In this document: piece by piece, positions 16,633-24,455 of the stretch | Position numbering within the stretch: the stretch's first letter is position 1 | How the letters are laid out: the number at the start of each line of letters is the position of its first letter | Source of the DNA: an uncultured Wenzhouxiangella sp. | Lineage (GTDB): Bacteria; Pseudomonadota; Gammaproteobacteria; Xanthomonadales; Wenzhouxiangellaceae | DNA length: 40,201 nt | Reading direction: 5' to 3' | Assembly: GCA_913057255.1 (NCBI GenBank) | Contig: CAJXNU010000005.1 | Location: 1-40,201 of the forward strand | Notes under the pieces: generated by a model | The model's database searches: none | What the model was told of the DNA's origin: nothing | The model's input: the letters and a program-made list of their open reading frames with translations, nothing else | Made by a program: the position numbers and the translations under genes

Positions 16633-17118
16633 TCAAACCGATGTGGTTTGTGGCAACAAGGGCTCGAAAAACTCCAGTGCCCGCCGATAGACGGGACGCT
16701 TGAAGTCAATCACGTGTTTGGTTGGGTACCAAAAATCCACCCAGCGATAGGCATCGAACTCTGGCTCGGGCACTTGGTCGAGTGCAAACGCACCATCGTC
16801 AGCCAAGAACTCCAGTAAAAACCAGACTTGCTTCTGGCCAATGCACACGGGTTTTTGATGCGTCCGCCGATAACGCTTTGGCAAGCGATAGCGAAGCCAC
16901 CCAGGCGTTGAGCCCAGTACCCGCACATGGTCTTCTGTGAGGCCCGTTTCCTCGGCTAACTCACGATACATGGCCTCAATGGGCGTCTCATCGGTGTTCA
17001 TCCCACCTTGAGGAAACTGCCAGCCCCCTTGGCGCGCGCGTCTGGCCCAGAACACACTGCCATCGCGCCTTGCCAATACAATGCCCACGTTGGGCCTAAA
17101 TCCATCGGGATCAATCAT
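16633..17118 (-). CDS. rppH: RNA pyrophosphohydrolase RppH
   Basis: This Nudix enzyme converts 5'-triphosphate mRNA ends to monophosphates, which triggers RNase E decay. The N-terminus [20 protein letters not shown] is characteristic of RppH. The Nudix box [23 protein letters not shown] follows the GX5EX7REUXEEXGU pattern, and the later [10 protein letters not shown] and [10 protein letters not shown] segments are typical. The protein has 161 residues. ATG 17118 is used because the family starts there, and the upstream in-frame start is only a TTG. The gene is divergent from the permease gene, and a perfect hairpin lies just upstream. Confidence 0.95.
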   Translation of the reverse strand: MIDPDGFRPNVGIVLARRDGSVFWARRARQGGWQFPQGGMNTDETPIEAMYRELAEETGLTEDHVRVLGSTPGWLRYRLPKRYRRTHQKPVCIGQKQVWFLLEFLADDGAFALDQVPEPEFDAYRWVDFWYPTKHVIDFKRPVYRRALEFFEPLLPQTTSV

Positions 17119-17129
17119 GTTGTCCAATC

Positions 17130-17158
17130 GGCAGGCACGCTATCATACGAGGCCTGCC
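17130..17158. repeat. Inverted repeat between rppH and the ABC permease
   Basis: GGCAGGC (17130-17136) and GCCTGCC (17152-17158) form a perfect 7-bp stem with a 15-nt loop, followed on the plus strand by CTTTTAAATG. It lies in the 93-bp divergent gap, close to where both promoters must be. It could be an operator or a weak attenuator in the permease leader. I see no cobalamin riboswitch features. Confidence 0.5.
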
Positions 17159-17211
17159 CTTTTAAATGAGCTTGTTTGAATGTTAATCAATTTTTCCACT
17201 CTGTGCCAAGC

Positions 17212-18216
17212 ATGCCAATAAAACCCCCACTCAATGGACACACCAACCAGCAGACGATCTGGGTGGGCCTGGCGTTGCTCGCACTGTTGCCATTGAGCTT
17301 GTTGTTGGCGCTGTCTTGGGGATCGAGCGGATGGCTTTGGCCTTGGTTGGCCACCGAGACTCAATCGGGCCTCATCTGGGAGCTTCGATGGCCCAGAGCC
17401 ATTGCCGCCTGGATCACCGGTGCTCTGTTGGCCGTCGCGGGTTGTTTGATGCAGGTGCTCTTAAGAAATCCTCTGGCAGACCCCTATGTTTTGGGTTTAT
17501 CGGGTGGTGCCTCGGTATTTGCGCTGTTGGGCATCAGCGTGGCTGGCACGTTTGGCATACAAACGCTGCCCATCCCCGTGCTGGCGTTTTTAGGTGCCTT
17601 ACTCACCACGATCATTGTCTTTGTGCTGGCCCGAGGCAAAGGCCCTTGGTCGACCACTCGGGTACTGCTGACTGGCGTGGTCATTGCCGCCGGTTGGGGC
17701 GCGGTGATTTCACTGATCTTGGCCCTAGGTCCCGATGCGAGTCTGCGCGGCATGTTGTTTTGGATGATGGGAGATCTCAGTTACGCCAGCTTGTCTGCTT
17801 GGTGGTTAGCGCCCGTCTTTTTGGGTTTGGCGCTGGTGTGGTTTCGGGCCAGAAGCCTGAATGTGATGAGCCAAGGCCAACTGCAAGCTTCGCTATTGGG
17901 TGAGGCCACCCGCGCCAGATTTTGGGAAGTCTATGTGCTCGCCTCATTGCTCACGGGCTTGGCTGTCTCGATTGCCGGCGCCATTGGGTTTGTTGGATTG
18001 ATCGTGCCGCATTTGATGCGGCTGCTGATTGGTGCCGATCACCGAGTCTTGCTGCCCGCCGCTGCTTTTTTTGGCGGTGGGTTCTTAGTCGTTGCCGATA
18101 CGATAGCGCGCACACTCTTAGCCCCTCGTCAATTGCCGGTTGGCGTGCTGACCGCTTTGATTGGCGTGCCCTTATTTTTGGTGCTCCTTAATCGAGCCAT
18201 CCGGATCAGAGGATAA
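17212..18216 (+). CDS. FecCD/BtuC-family ABC transporter permease
   Basis: This is an inner-membrane permease for cobalamin, iron-siderophore or haem import, with about ten membrane helices. Family signatures include LRWPRAIAAWITGALLAVAGCLMQVLLRNPLADPYVLGLSGGAS near the start, then MLFWMMGDLSYAS, and AGAIGFVGLIVPHLMRLLIGADHR, the ATPase-contact region. The C-terminus ends LPVGVLTALIGVPLFLVLL. It has about 334 residues from ATG 17212. An in-frame TTG at 17176 adds 12 residues and is less likely. The ATPase gene follows after 2 bp. No periplasmic binding protein or cognate TonB receptor is adjacent, so the substrate cannot be assigned. Cobalamin is a reasonable first guess. Confidence 0.9.
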   Translation: MPIKPPLNGHTNQQTIWVGLALLALLPLSLLLALSWGSSGWLWPWLATETQSGLIWELRWPRAIAAWITGALLAVAGCLMQVLLRNPLADPYVLGLSGGASVFALLGISVAGTFGIQTLPIPVLAFLGALLTTIIVFVLARGKGPWSTTRVLLTGVVIAAGWGAVISLILALGPDASLRGMLFWMMGDLSYASLSAWWLAPVFLGLALVWFRARSLNVMSQGQLQASLLGEATRARFWEVYVLASLLTGLAVSIAGAIGFVGLIVPHLMRLLIGADHRVLLPAAAFFGGGFLVVADTIARTLLAPRQLPVGVLTALIGVPLFLVLLNRAIRIRG

Positions 18217-18218
18217 GA

Positions 18219-18998
18219 ATGCACACCGCTCCCTTTCTTGAAGTGCAACAGGCCACCATTGAGATTGGGGAGGTGTGCGTGGCCCGGGATCTCAATTGGG
18301 CCATCCAGGGCCACGAGTTCTGGGGGGTGTTGGGTCAAAATGGCGTCGGTAAAACCACGCTATTGAAAACCTTGGCTGGACTCCACCCGCTGACCCAAGG
18401 GCGAGTGAAATTACATGGCCAAGACATGCCAGAGATTCCTCGACGCACCATTGCCACATCGCTTGGCATGCTCACCCAAGAGACCCGCTATGCTTTTGAT
18501 GCCACCTGCGAGCAGACCGTGCTGGTGGGGAGACATCCTCACTTGAAACCGTGGATGAAAGAGCAAGCCAGTGATTATGAACTGGCCCATCGTGCCCTCG
18601 ATTGGCTGGGCTTGGCAGATCTGAAACATCGCTCATGCATGAACTTATCGGGTGGAGAATCCCGTCGCTTGGCCCTGGCGACACTGTTGGTACAAGACCC
18701 ACAAGTGATGTTGTTGGACGAACCGACCAACCACTTGGACCCAGCCAATCAAGTCAGCGTCTTGAATGTGGTCGGTCAACACATCAGAACCCAAGGCAAA
18801 GCCGGGGTCATGGCGTTGCATGAGATCAATTTAGCGACGTGTTATTGCACGCACTGTCTGATGTTATTTGGTGATGGTGATTGGCTGGCGGGGCCGACCG
18901 ATCAATTGCTCAACACCGACAATCTCAGTCGGCTATACGGCTGTGCGATGCGCTTAGTGGACGATGGCGAGCATCAAGTCTTTGCTGTGGCGGGTTAG
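18219..18998 (+). CDS. ABC transporter ATP-binding protein (cobalamin/iron-siderophore type)
   Basis: This is the nucleotide-binding subunit that works with the preceding permease. It shows Walker A (GQNGVGKTTLLKTLAG), a Q-loop (GMLTQETRYAF), the signature LSGGESRRLALATLL, Walker B with catalytic Glu (QVMLLDEPTNHLDP) and the switch histidine (VMALHEINLATCY). There are 259 residues, typical for FepC/BtuD-type subunits. The signature is LSGGES rather than the more common LSGGE(R/Q/L). It is the last gene of the plus-strand pair and converges with the efflux operon, with a 32-bp gap and no clear terminator. Confidence 0.92.
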   Translation: MHTAPFLEVQQATIEIGEVCVARDLNWAIQGHEFWGVLGQNGVGKTTLLKTLAGLHPLTQGRVKLHGQDMPEIPRRTIATSLGMLTQETRYAFDATCEQTVLVGRHPHLKPWMKEQASDYELAHRALDWLGLADLKHRSCMNLSGGESRRLALATLLVQDPQVMLLDEPTNHLDPANQVSVLNVVGQHIRTQGKAGVMALHEINLATCYCTHCLMLFGDGDWLAGPTDQLLNTDNLSRLYGCAMRLVDDGEHQVFAVAG

Positions 18999-19030
18999 CA
19001 GCCCCTGCTCTGATTAAAAACCCATCCGAC

Positions 19031-20068
19031 TCAGCCGCCTTGCACTGAGACCTCTTGTCCGGGGCGCAAGCGCTCATTGCCACGCACCACGACTCGATCC
19101 CCAGCTTGGATGGGGCCCATGACCTCGATCCACTCACCCTCACCAATGCCAGTGGTCACCTGAATGCGACGGGCGGTATTGTCTTCATCGACGATGAAAA
19201 TGGCAATGCCATCGCCACGCAAAACCAAGGCATCACGAGGGACAGCCAAGACTTCTCTCAAGTCCGCGGTTGGGACCGTGACACGAACCGTTTGGCCCAC
19301 CGCCAAGGCCTCATCCAAATCTAGGCGCAGTTCAAACACATGGCTGTTTTCCCCACCCACGCTGTAGACGCGACGGACAGGGGCTTCGACCACATCATCT
19401 CGAGTGCTGACACCGAGGATGTCTCCGGGGGCAACATAGCGGTAATAGCTCAGCGGCGCTCGGGCCACCACTTCCAAATCATCGGGGTTATACAGCCTGA
19501 CGACACGAGCACCCACCCCCACGCGCTCACCGGCATGGGCCACGCGCTCAGCGACGATGCCAGGGAAAGGCGCGCGCATCTCGGTTCGCTCTAATTGAGT
19601 CTGCACCTGGGCCAGACGGCTATTGGCCACATCCAAATCACTTTGTGCCACATCGCGATCGGCTCTGGTTTGCTCAATTTGGCTCACCGCCGCCAAATTG
19701 GTCTCGACCAATCGTTCAAACCGTTTCAACTCGGCTTCTAGAAACGTCAGTCTGGCTTTCACGCGAGCAATCTCCGCCCGCAATTCTTGAGCCCGAAGCC
19801 GCAGCGTCTCATCATCGATTTTCGCCACCACATCGCCGGCCTCAACGCGCTGACCCGGCTCTGCCACTTGCACCAAGCGACCATCCACTTCAGCCGACAA
19901 ATAAGCATCGCTTCTCGAGACCACCGTCCCTGCCACTTGCATGGTCGGCGCCATGGTGGTGAGTCTGGCTGAACTGAGCTCCACCGGCGAAGCCCCACCC
20001 CACTGCGCCCAGACCACTCCCGGACTCAGTGCCAACAAGACGCAAAGGGCGCTTCGAAATACATTCAT
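19031..20068 (-). CDS. RND efflux periplasmic adaptor (membrane fusion protein)
   Basis: This is the periplasmic adaptor that links an RND pump to an outer-membrane channel. The signal peptide is MNVFRSALCVLLALSPGVVWAQ. The lipoyl/barrel-sandwich halves are recognisable in VSRSDAYLSAEVDGRLVQVAEPGQRVEAGDVVAKID and TEMRAPFPGIVAERVAHAGERVGVGARVVRL. They flank a coiled-coil hairpin (about residues 90-150: LRAEIARVKARLTFLEAEL). Beta-barrel and C-terminal domains follow. It is about 345 residues. ATG 20068 has GAGG upstream, and the alternative is a TTG at 20089. It lies 21 bp downstream of the pump gene, an order opposite to acrAB. No outer-membrane factor gene is nearby. Confidence 0.92.
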   Translation of the reverse strand: MNVFRSALCVLLALSPGVVWAQWGGASPVELSSARLTTMAPTMQVAGTVVSRSDAYLSAEVDGRLVQVAEPGQRVEAGDVVAKIDDETLRLRAQELRAEIARVKARLTFLEAELKRFERLVETNLAAVSQIEQTRADRDVAQSDLDVANSRLAQVQTQLERTEMRAPFPGIVAERVAHAGERVGVGARVVRLYNPDDLEVVARAPLSYYRYVAPGDILGVSTRDDVVEAPVRRVYSVGGENSHVFELRLDLDEALAVGQTVRVTVPTADLREVLAVPRDALVLRGDGIAIFIVDEDNTARRIQVTTGIGEGEWIEVMGPIQAGDRVVVRGNERLRPGQEVSVQGG

Positions 20069-20089
20069 CTTCAATCCATCCTCAATCAA

Positions 20090-23000
20090 TTAAGCAGGCA
20101 CCACATCGCCAGTCGACTCAGTGACTTTTTCTTCGTTCAAGCGCAACAAACTCGGCAACAAGATCAAGGTGAACAGGGTACTCACCGCCAAGCCTCCAAC
20201 AATCACCGCGGCCAAACCGCGATAGAGCTCCGTGCCAGAGCCAGGCAAGAGGAGCAGTGGCAACATGCCGAACAAACTGGTGGTGGTGCTCATTAAAATT
20301 GGTCGCAAGCGAAGTCGAACAGCAGAAGCCACGGCCTCTCTTCGATCTAAACCTTCACGCTCACCATCGCGCGCGCGATAGACCAGCAAGATGGCGTTGT
20401 TCACCACCAGACCTAACAAAATCACAAACCCAATCATGGTCAGCATGTCCATGGCCTGACCGGTGAACAGGCCCACCATTCTCAATGCCACAATCCCACC
20501 GACGGTTGCCATGGGAATGGTCAACAGCACCAACAAAGAATCTTTGAATGATCTAAACAGCGCCGAGATCAACAAATAGAGAAGCACAATGGCCAATATA
20601 AAGCTGCCCGCTAAATTGGTGAGCGTCTCACCCAAGGCCTCGGCCGTTCCCCGGTAGGTGATCACACCATCGGCCGGCAAAGCCGCCCGAATCCCAGGCT
20701 CAACTTCGGCTCGCAACAACTCGAGCGCGGTCTCCATCGGCATGCCCGAAGGTGGCGTGATTTGCAAAGATAAGGTGCGTCGACGATCCACACGCCGGAT
20801 CTGATTGGGTCCAGCGGTGCGCTCTAAGCGCGTGACCTCGCCTAAGGTGGCAATCTCACCCGATGGCGTGGCCAACGGAATGCTCATCAACTCCTCAGGG
20901 GTCAACCACTCCTCGCTTCGCAAAATCACATCCAAGCGACGGTCACCGTCAAAGTAATCGCCCAAGAAGGCGCCATTGCCTAAGCCTCGGACCAAGGTGG
21001 CGATGTCAGAACGCGTCCAACCGAGTTCTGCGATGCGCCGATCGTCGGGCACCAAGCGAAGCTCAGGCTCAGCCAGCTCCAAGCCCGGCTGAGGCCGAAC
21101 GTTGGCCCCCGGCATCACTTCCCGTATGCGCACAAACCCCAGCTGACCGGCCTCCAACAAGTCCTCAAAACTTGCCGCTTGCAAGTCCATGGAGATGCTT
21201 CGACTGCCGCGACCACCAAAGATCGGTGAGCGGTTGGCCCCGCCAAAGGTGTCTGGAAAGCCCGTCAAAATTTGTGTGTTGATGACGGTCAATAAGTCAT
21301 CCACTTCATCATCGTTTTCGGCCCGCACCCCCAAAAAGGCGCCGCTGCCAAAAAAGCCAAGAAAGTTGGATTGAATTTTGGGTTGTTTCTCGCCACTAAG
21401 ATACGGGCCGAGACGCTCATTGATCACATCGACCAACTCGACTTCAGCGGTGTCAGGACCCAGCCCTGAGGGTGTTTGAATAAAACCAAACACAAAATTC
21501 CGCTTGCCCTCGGGCAAGTAATCGGCTGGCGGAAGCAGCAGCCCGCCAATCAATAAAGGCACGACCGTCAAACCAATAATCCAGCGCCAGCGCTGTTTGG
21601 GCGTCTCCGTCAGAGCCATGATTTTGTTGGAAATGGCAGACCACCAATCGGCATGGCGATCGGTCAAGCTCTCGTCTCCCAGCAACCGATAACTGGCGGT
21701 AGGGAGCACGATAATCGCCACCAACAGTGAACAAATAATCGCGCCTGAAATCACCACTGCCAAATCAGCAAACAATTGACCGGCCTCGTCTTGCAAGAAA
21801 ATCACCGGCAAAAAGATCGCCACAGTGGTGGCGGTGGAAGCAAAGAGCGCGCCCCAGACCTGTGATGTCCCTCGATCGGAGGCCTCCATTGGCGCGCGTC
21901 CCATCTCTCGCTGACGCACAATGTTTTCTAACACCACAATGGCAGCATCCAAGACCATCCCTGTGGCAAAGGCCAGACCGGCCAACGAGATCACATTGAG
22001 CGTTCGCCCGACACCGTCCAACACCAAGAAAGAAAAACACAAACACAAAGGAATGGCCAAAGCGACCATCAACGTGGCCCTTAGACGTCTAAAGAACCAC
22101 CACAAAACCAACACGGCCAAGCCCATGCCCACAATGAGGTTGGTGGCCACCATCCAGATGGATTCACGGATATAGATGGTGTCATCAGACACCTGAGTGA
22201 TGGACAACCCTGCCGGTGTTAAATGCGAACGCTCAAGCTCTGCGACCGTGGCTTTGATCTCTGCCATAACATCTAAGATGTTGACGCCAGGCTCCGCGAT
22301 CACGTTCATGGCGATCGATGGCCCGCCATTTTGGGTCATCACCCCTGAGCTATCGCGCATGGTCCGCTCAATCGTGGCCACATCCCCCAAAAACACCGGA
22401 CGACCCTCGCGCCATTCCAACACCAGATTGGCCAAATCAGCGATCTCGTATTGACCGGCAAAACGGAGCGTGTATTGACGTCGGCCCACCTCTTGGAAGC
22501 CACCGGAGACATCGGCGTTTTGTCCCAAGCGCTGGCCGATGCGGGTCAAATCAATCCCAATGGCCGCGGCTTGATAAGGGTCGAAGGTGATGCGGACTTC
22601 AAAAGGACGACCCCCTCTTGGGTTGGCAGATGAGACACCTTCGATGCGCTCTAGACGCTCACGAATGATCTCATCGACAAAATCTTGGTACTCGATGATC
22701 GGCCGGTCGTTCTCAGGCAAGGGCTTGATGGCAAACCACGCCACCGTGTCACCAAATTGATCCGAGCCCACGCGGACGGTTGGTTCACTGGCATCGGCTG
22801 GATATCGCGGGACTTGGTTGAGTCGGTTGATGACCTCGATCAATGAGCGGTTGAGGTCGGCACCCACATCAAACTCTAAGTTGATTGACCCACGGCCTTG
22901 GCTGGCTGTGGCGGTCATCCGCACCAATCCAGGCACATCTCTGAGCTGGTTTTCTTGCGGTTCTATGATTTCTGATTCCACTTCCGAGGGCGCCGCGGCA

Positions 23001-23155
23001 CGCCAGCCCGTGGAAATTGAAATCGTTGGGCGATCAATGTTGGGCGTTAATTGAATGGGCAAGCGATTCAGGCTTAAAAGCCCGAAGATCACCAACAGCA
23101 AACAGCCAACGGCCACAGCCACCGGGTTGGATAATCCCAATCGAGTCAACGGCAC
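20090..23155 (-). CDS. RND efflux transporter inner-membrane pump (AcrB/HAE-like)
   Basis: This is a proton-driven inner-membrane pump of 1021 residues, complete for the family, with twelve predicted membrane helices and two large periplasmic loops. It begins NPVAVAVGCLLLVIFGLLSL and has the TM4 relay segment GMVLDAAIVVLENIVRQRE around residues 399-417. In AcrB this position holds two adjacent aspartates (D407/D408). Here the first is kept (D403) and the second is alanine (A404), as in several RND subfamilies. The substrate is unknown. The loop content resembles multidrug rather than heavy-metal pumps. The start is GTG 23155, with GGGAGAG upstream. It is transcribed with the adaptor gene downstream. 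Confidence 0.93.
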   Translation of the reverse strand: MPLTRLGLSNPVAVAVGCLLLVIFGLLSLNRLPIQLTPNIDRPTISISTGWRAAAPSEVESEIIEPQENQLRDVPGLVRMTATASQGRGSINLEFDVGADLNRSLIEVINRLNQVPRYPADASEPTVRVGSDQFGDTVAWFAIKPLPENDRPIIEYQDFVDEIIRERLERIEGVSSANPRGGRPFEVRITFDPYQAAAIGIDLTRIGQRLGQNADVSGGFQEVGRRQYTLRFAGQYEIADLANLVLEWREGRPVFLGDVATIERTMRDSSGVMTQNGGPSIAMNVIAEPGVNILDVMAEIKATVAELERSHLTPAGLSITQVSDDTIYIRESIWMVATNLIVGMGLAVLVLWWFFRRLRATLMVALAIPLCLCFSFLVLDGVGRTLNVISLAGLAFATGMVLDAAIVVLENIVRQREMGRAPMEASDRGTSQVWGALFASTATTVAIFLPVIFLQDEAGQLFADLAVVISGAIICSLLVAIIVLPTASYRLLGDESLTDRHADWWSAISNKIMALTETPKQRWRWIIGLTVVPLLIGGLLLPPADYLPEGKRNFVFGFIQTPSGLGPDTAEVELVDVINERLGPYLSGEKQPKIQSNFLGFFGSGAFLGVRAENDDEVDDLLTVINTQILTGFPDTFGGANRSPIFGGRGSRSISMDLQAASFEDLLEAGQLGFVRIREVMPGANVRPQPGLELAEPELRLVPDDRRIAELGWTRSDIATLVRGLGNGAFLGDYFDGDRRLDVILRSEEWLTPEELMSIPLATPSGEIATLGEVTRLERTAGPNQIRRVDRRRTLSLQITPPSGMPMETALELLRAEVEPGIRAALPADGVITYRGTAEALGETLTNLAGSFILAIVLLYLLISALFRSFKDSLLVLLTIPMATVGGIVALRMVGLFTGQAMDMLTMIGFVILLGLVVNNAILLVYRARDGEREGLDRREAVASAVRLRLRPILMSTTTSLFGMLPLLLLPGSGTELYRGLAAVIVGGLAVSTLFTLILLPSLLRLNEEKVTESTGDVVPA

Positions 23156-23243
23156 ACGAATCTCTCCCTAAATAAGGTGGCTTAAGATACCACCATCGCA
23201 GTCAATAATCAGACAAGGCCCTGTGACTAAGGTTCAGCTGGGA

Positions 23244-24437
23244 TCAGCGGGCCGATTGACACTGCTCGATGCAGGCCAGGCGTGCCTTGTCCATGACCGT
23301 GGCCATCTCTTGGCCGGATAAGCCCTCAAGCACCCAGGGTTTGGTGTCGATTTGCTGGATGGCTTGGATGGATTGCTCAATTAAGACGATGTCTCGGTCA
23401 ATGAGATCCAAGGCGTCTGAGGCGTGGTCTTGGGTGGTCCCGAAATAGGCATGGGCTAAGGCTTGCACTTGAGCCAAACGCTCGGGCTGGCGCAGACCAT
23501 CGAATGACTGAATGAACGTCAAGATCTCCTTGGGCTGACGCTGAGCCAGACCAGGCAAAGCCACCAAACGATCACTGGCCCACTTGGCCCAGTAACGGGG
23601 CTGATTGGGCACGCGAAAGTGATCGCAGGATGATGCAATGGCCTCACTGGAAAGGGCCAAGCACAGCAGTGCGAAGCGAACCTCTAAACTCACATCAGCA
23701 TCTTCACCGGCCAAGTCCAAGGCACGCAAAGCCTGATCAAAGGCCGGTGTATGGCGACTGGCATCCAACTGAGGCCAAATCGATGACAACGCGCCAAGCT
23801 CAATCAGCACTGAGACAAAGCGAGACGGCTGCGGGTACATCAGTGCCTTGGCCATTTCTTGCCACACCCGCTCAGGCACCAAATAGGAGAGCTCTCCGCT
23901 GGCTTGCATCTGGTGACACAAAGCCACGGTGGAATCGGCCACAGAGAATGAATGAAACCGAGTGGCAAAACGGGCCAATCGCAGCACCCGAACGGGGTCT
24001 TCTCGAAAGGCATCGGAGACATGACGCAAGATGCCTTGCGCCAAATCCAAGCGGCCATGATAGGGGTCGATCAGTTGACCCTCGCTGTCAATGGCCATGG
24101 CATTGATGGTCAAATCGCGCCGAGACAAATCTTGCTCTAGGGTCACCGTCTCGCCGGTCTCGAACTCAAAGCCATGGTATCCGTGCCCCTGTTTCCGCTC
24201 GAGTCTGGCCAAGGCGTATTCATCATGCGTCTTGGGGTGAAGAAACACAGGAAAATCTTGCCCGACCGACTGGAAGCCTCGCGCTTTCATGGTCTCAGGA
24301 TCGGACCCAACCACCACATAGTCTTTGTCGGTGACCGGCAGACCCAAAAGCTCATCGCGCACCGACCCACCGACTTGATAGACGTCTAAGCCCTCCGTGA
24401 TTGGGTCGCTGCGATGGGTCTGGGTGTGCTCGCTCAT
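23244..24437 (-). CDS. cca: CCA tRNA nucleotidyltransferase (class II, no HD domain)
   Basis: This enzyme adds or repairs the 3'-CCA of tRNA. The nucleotidyltransferase core shows YQVGGSVRDELLGLP, the two catalytic aspartates in TDKDYVVVG, and QDLSRRDLTINAMAID. The neck/body follows with FREDPVRVLRLARFATRF. After a short N-terminal extension of about 18 residues the alignment with the E. coli family is straightforward. It has 397 residues. I do not see the C-terminal HD phosphohydrolase motif found in the E. coli enzyme, so it is probably the nucleotidyltransferase only. It is 18 bp downstream of slt and upstream of the RND genes. Confidence 0.94.
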   Translation of the reverse strand: MSEHTQTHRSDPITEGLDVYQVGGSVRDELLGLPVTDKDYVVVGSDPETMKARGFQSVGQDFPVFLHPKTHDEYALARLERKQGHGYHGFEFETGETVTLEQDLSRRDLTINAMAIDSEGQLIDPYHGRLDLAQGILRHVSDAFREDPVRVLRLARFATRFHSFSVADSTVALCHQMQASGELSYLVPERVWQEMAKALMYPQPSRFVSVLIELGALSSIWPQLDASRHTPAFDQALRALDLAGEDADVSLEVRFALLCLALSSEAIASSCDHFRVPNQPRYWAKWASDRLVALPGLAQRQPKEILTFIQSFDGLRQPERLAQVQALAHAYFGTTQDHASDALDLIDRDIVLIEQSIQAIQQIDTKPWVLEGLSGQEMATVMDKARLACIEQCQSAR

Positions 24438-24455
24438 GGCCCTATTGTAGCGGGC

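Noticed and set aside
17119-17211. Cobalamin riboswitch upstream of the BtuC-like permease
   Set aside because: The gap is too short and lacks the B12-box-like sequence; only a simple hairpin is present.
23176-23194. GGTGG/CCACC hairpin upstream of the RND gene as a terminator
   Set aside because: Five-bp stem, no T-run; not distinguishable from chance.
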